From Bacteroidales bacterium (GTDB lineage Bacteria; Bacteroidota; Bacteroidia; Bacteroidales; PUMT01), in assembly GCA_007132365.1 (NCBI GenBank), contig SLOS01000032.1:1-24059 (forward strand): a stretch of 24,059 bases of DNA, read 5' to 3'. Shown here piece after piece: positions 23,801-24,059 of the stretch. The notes under the pieces were generated by a model, which was given only the letters and a program-made list of their open reading frames with translations, was not told the origin of the DNA and did not search any database. The position numbers were made by a program, and so were the translations under genes. How positions within the stretch are numbered: the stretch's first letter is position 1; every line of letters begins with the position of its first letter.

Positions 23801-23881
23801 CTCCAGGCTATACATCTGCGCGAAGATGTGAAGCCGGAGAGTGGCCGGGACACACTGGAGATCAGACTAAGAAATCAATAA
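20801..23881 (+). CDS. Exported tetratricopeptide-repeat protein (1026 aa)
   Basis: This periplasmic or outer-membrane-associated scaffold is built of helical repeats. Residues 1-25 are a signal peptide (MTRIAGSLLLAAFFLL... SASAQ). There is no lipoprotein lipobox cysteine. Nearly all the rest is TPR/Sel1-like helices; clear units start near residues 38 (AMDLFNKEKYGAAQKHFERAI), 266, 474 (YYWKGEALFRLNRFDEAVRNY), 510 (YNMGYAYFKSRDYQNAVSWF), 550, 625 (LFEMGNAHMMVNNPERAIPYYK) and 665. The segment near 712-770 (YVAYTRTLGDF..., then SEQDSLTYMAAENVYMAG) is, as I recall, strongly conserved in a ~1000-residue Bacteroidetes TPR family of unknown function. The stop is 25 bp before the next gene, also exported, so the two probably form one operon and one complex. 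Confidence 0.9.
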   Translation: MTRIAGSLLLAAFFLLTIIHSASAQKSLIYDNDDISYTRAMDLFNKEKYGAAQKHFERAIEEYRGKNTLLSSNAEYYSALCAIELFNDDAEYRMIKFVDNNPESIHRNDAHFHLGRLYYRKRNYRRSGDWLEATRHEYLKEDLRDEYFFMLGYSNFMRNEFEKASRAFFVIRNWDSPYAAPATYYYSHIAYTDNNLETALQGFISLQDDESFSGLVPYYIIQIYYLQRRYDDVIAKGPELLEVAVSRRVPEIARLIGESHYRRRQYKEAIYYLEMYMDNTGNISREDRYKLGYSYYQLQRYEEAAAMFERVGGRDDHLGQNTNYHLADCYINIGDKQKARMAFSAAARVDFDRTIQEDALFNYSVLTFEIAYSPFNEAINGFNAFIELFPESRRIDEAYNYLVMAYMNTRNYREALISIEKIRVQTNEIRRAHQRVAYFRGLELYSNLRFDDAIKIFDVSLQNAQFNPEIAAQTYYWKGEALFRLNRFDEAVRNYNRFLLSPGAFELEEYQIAHYNMGYAYFKSRDYQNAVSWFRRYLNLTREAKTRMVGDALNRIGDSYFILTRYETAIEYYDRSISNAMANRDYALFQKAVASGLVNRINDKIRVLARLLEEHSGSSHTVDALFEMGNAHMMVNNPERAIPYYKKVVEEYPASTYVPSALLQLGLIDYNRNRNRDAIEYYKQVAEGYPGTPESRSALAGLRNIYLDMNDIDSYVAYTRTLGDFASVTISEQDSLTYMAAENVYMAGNCRQAVNNFERYIDQFRNGSFILNAHFYKADCHRRLNEYREALESYNFITGMFRNTFTEQALLGASSINYDLGNYKEALVNYEELERVAELSTNLLIARKGQMRCNAHLENHKGTISSATRVLSTENLPEEVKREAHYVMGKAYKAMEEFDRAMDEFRVVAHEVTSREGAESKFRIAEIYFLQGNNEKSEQEVYDLVAMNTPHQYWMARSFILLADIYLELGDDFQARHTLQSIVDNYDISGDGILSDAKKRLQAIHLREDVKPESGRDTLEIRLRNQ

Positions 23882-23906
23882 ATAGGAATAATCAATTACC
23901 GGGAAG

Positions 23907-24059
23907 ATGAAGAAATACATTGATATTATAATGGATCGCGGACTGCCGGTTGTGTCAGGGGCGCTTTTTGTAATATTCTCTTTCAGCCTGTCGGCTCAGG
24001 AAGGTATAGACAAGCAGGTTGTTGTTGTGAGGAGTTTTGAGCCTTCAGTGGCTGATGCG
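23907..24059 (+). CDS. Exported protein, N-terminal fragment (cut by window end)
   Basis: ATG 23907 opens a frame with no stop for 51 codons to the window edge. The N-terminus has a basic start and a hydrophobic core (GLPVVSGALFVIFSFSLSAQ), so it is exported. The mature start, DKQVVVVRSFEPSVADA, resembles the N-terminus of Bacteroidetes proteins that begin '...D(K/R)xVxVVKxYxPxxSDAxKI' and are followed by an outer-membrane barrel-type sequence. That family assignment rests on a short stretch recalled from memory. The 25-bp gap to the TPR gene suggests cotranscription and a shared outer-membrane role. Confidence 0.75.
   Translation, partial: MKKYIDIIMDRGLPVVSGALFVIFSFSLSAQEGIDKQVVVVRSFEPSVADA

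Overview
The window looks like chromosomal core DNA from a Bacteroidota bacterium, most likely a free-living or uncultured member of the Bacteroidales. Three things suggest this. Several proteins are typical of the phylum: a DoxX/thioredoxin-like protein of the BT_3928 family next to tpiA, an orphan FtsE with Walker A GKVGSGKT, and a folP-cdaA pair. Genes mostly lack Shine-Dalgarno sequences, and matches to the Bacteroidetes -7 box TAnnTTTG lie upstream of some genes. Signal peptides end in '...SAQ' or '...FSQ'. I saw no tRNA, rRNA, CRISPR array, insertion sequence, phage or integrase gene.

Layout. Positions 1-2824 (minus) hold uvrA, missing only its last few codons at the window edge. Positions 3069-4004 (plus) hold an ECF-like sigma factor, a strong intrinsic terminator and a 75-residue unknown protein. 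Positions 4001-4708 (minus) hold rsmE, divergent from a YfcE-like phosphoesterase (4765-5265, plus). Positions 5341-12732 are a minus-strand run, probably one operon: tmk, BT_3928-family membrane protein, tpiA, then a 1502-residue secreted protein of unknown function with internal repeats. Divergent from it are folP and cdaA (12869-14651, plus). Converging on cdaA with a 1-bp gap is the minus run metX, HAD phosphatase, plsY (17370 down to 14653). From 17630 on the plus strand are a polysaccharide-deacetylase-like protein and a FemAB/GNAT-like acyltransferase overlapping by 4 bp. An orphan ftsE (minus) follows, then a 1026-residue TPR protein (plus) and the beginning of a second exported protein that runs off the end.

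How the genes fit together. Most are housekeeping: nucleotide excision repair, rRNA methylation, dTMP and folate synthesis, glycolysis, c-di-AMP synthesis, phospholipid acylation and methionine synthesis. The less understood part concerns the envelope: the large repeat protein, the deacetylase/acyltransferase pair, and the TPR/exported-protein pair.

The most unusual DNA is the 259-bp gap between the divergent metX and deacetylase genes (17371-17629). It has two perfect 32-bp direct repeats, a third copy of their 19-bp core in inverted orientation (18/19), and between them a perfect 14-bp inverted repeat. This layout could be an invertible or deletable promoter switch in front of an envelope gene, or a leader with mutually exclusive hairpins. 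It is the best candidate in the window for something undescribed.
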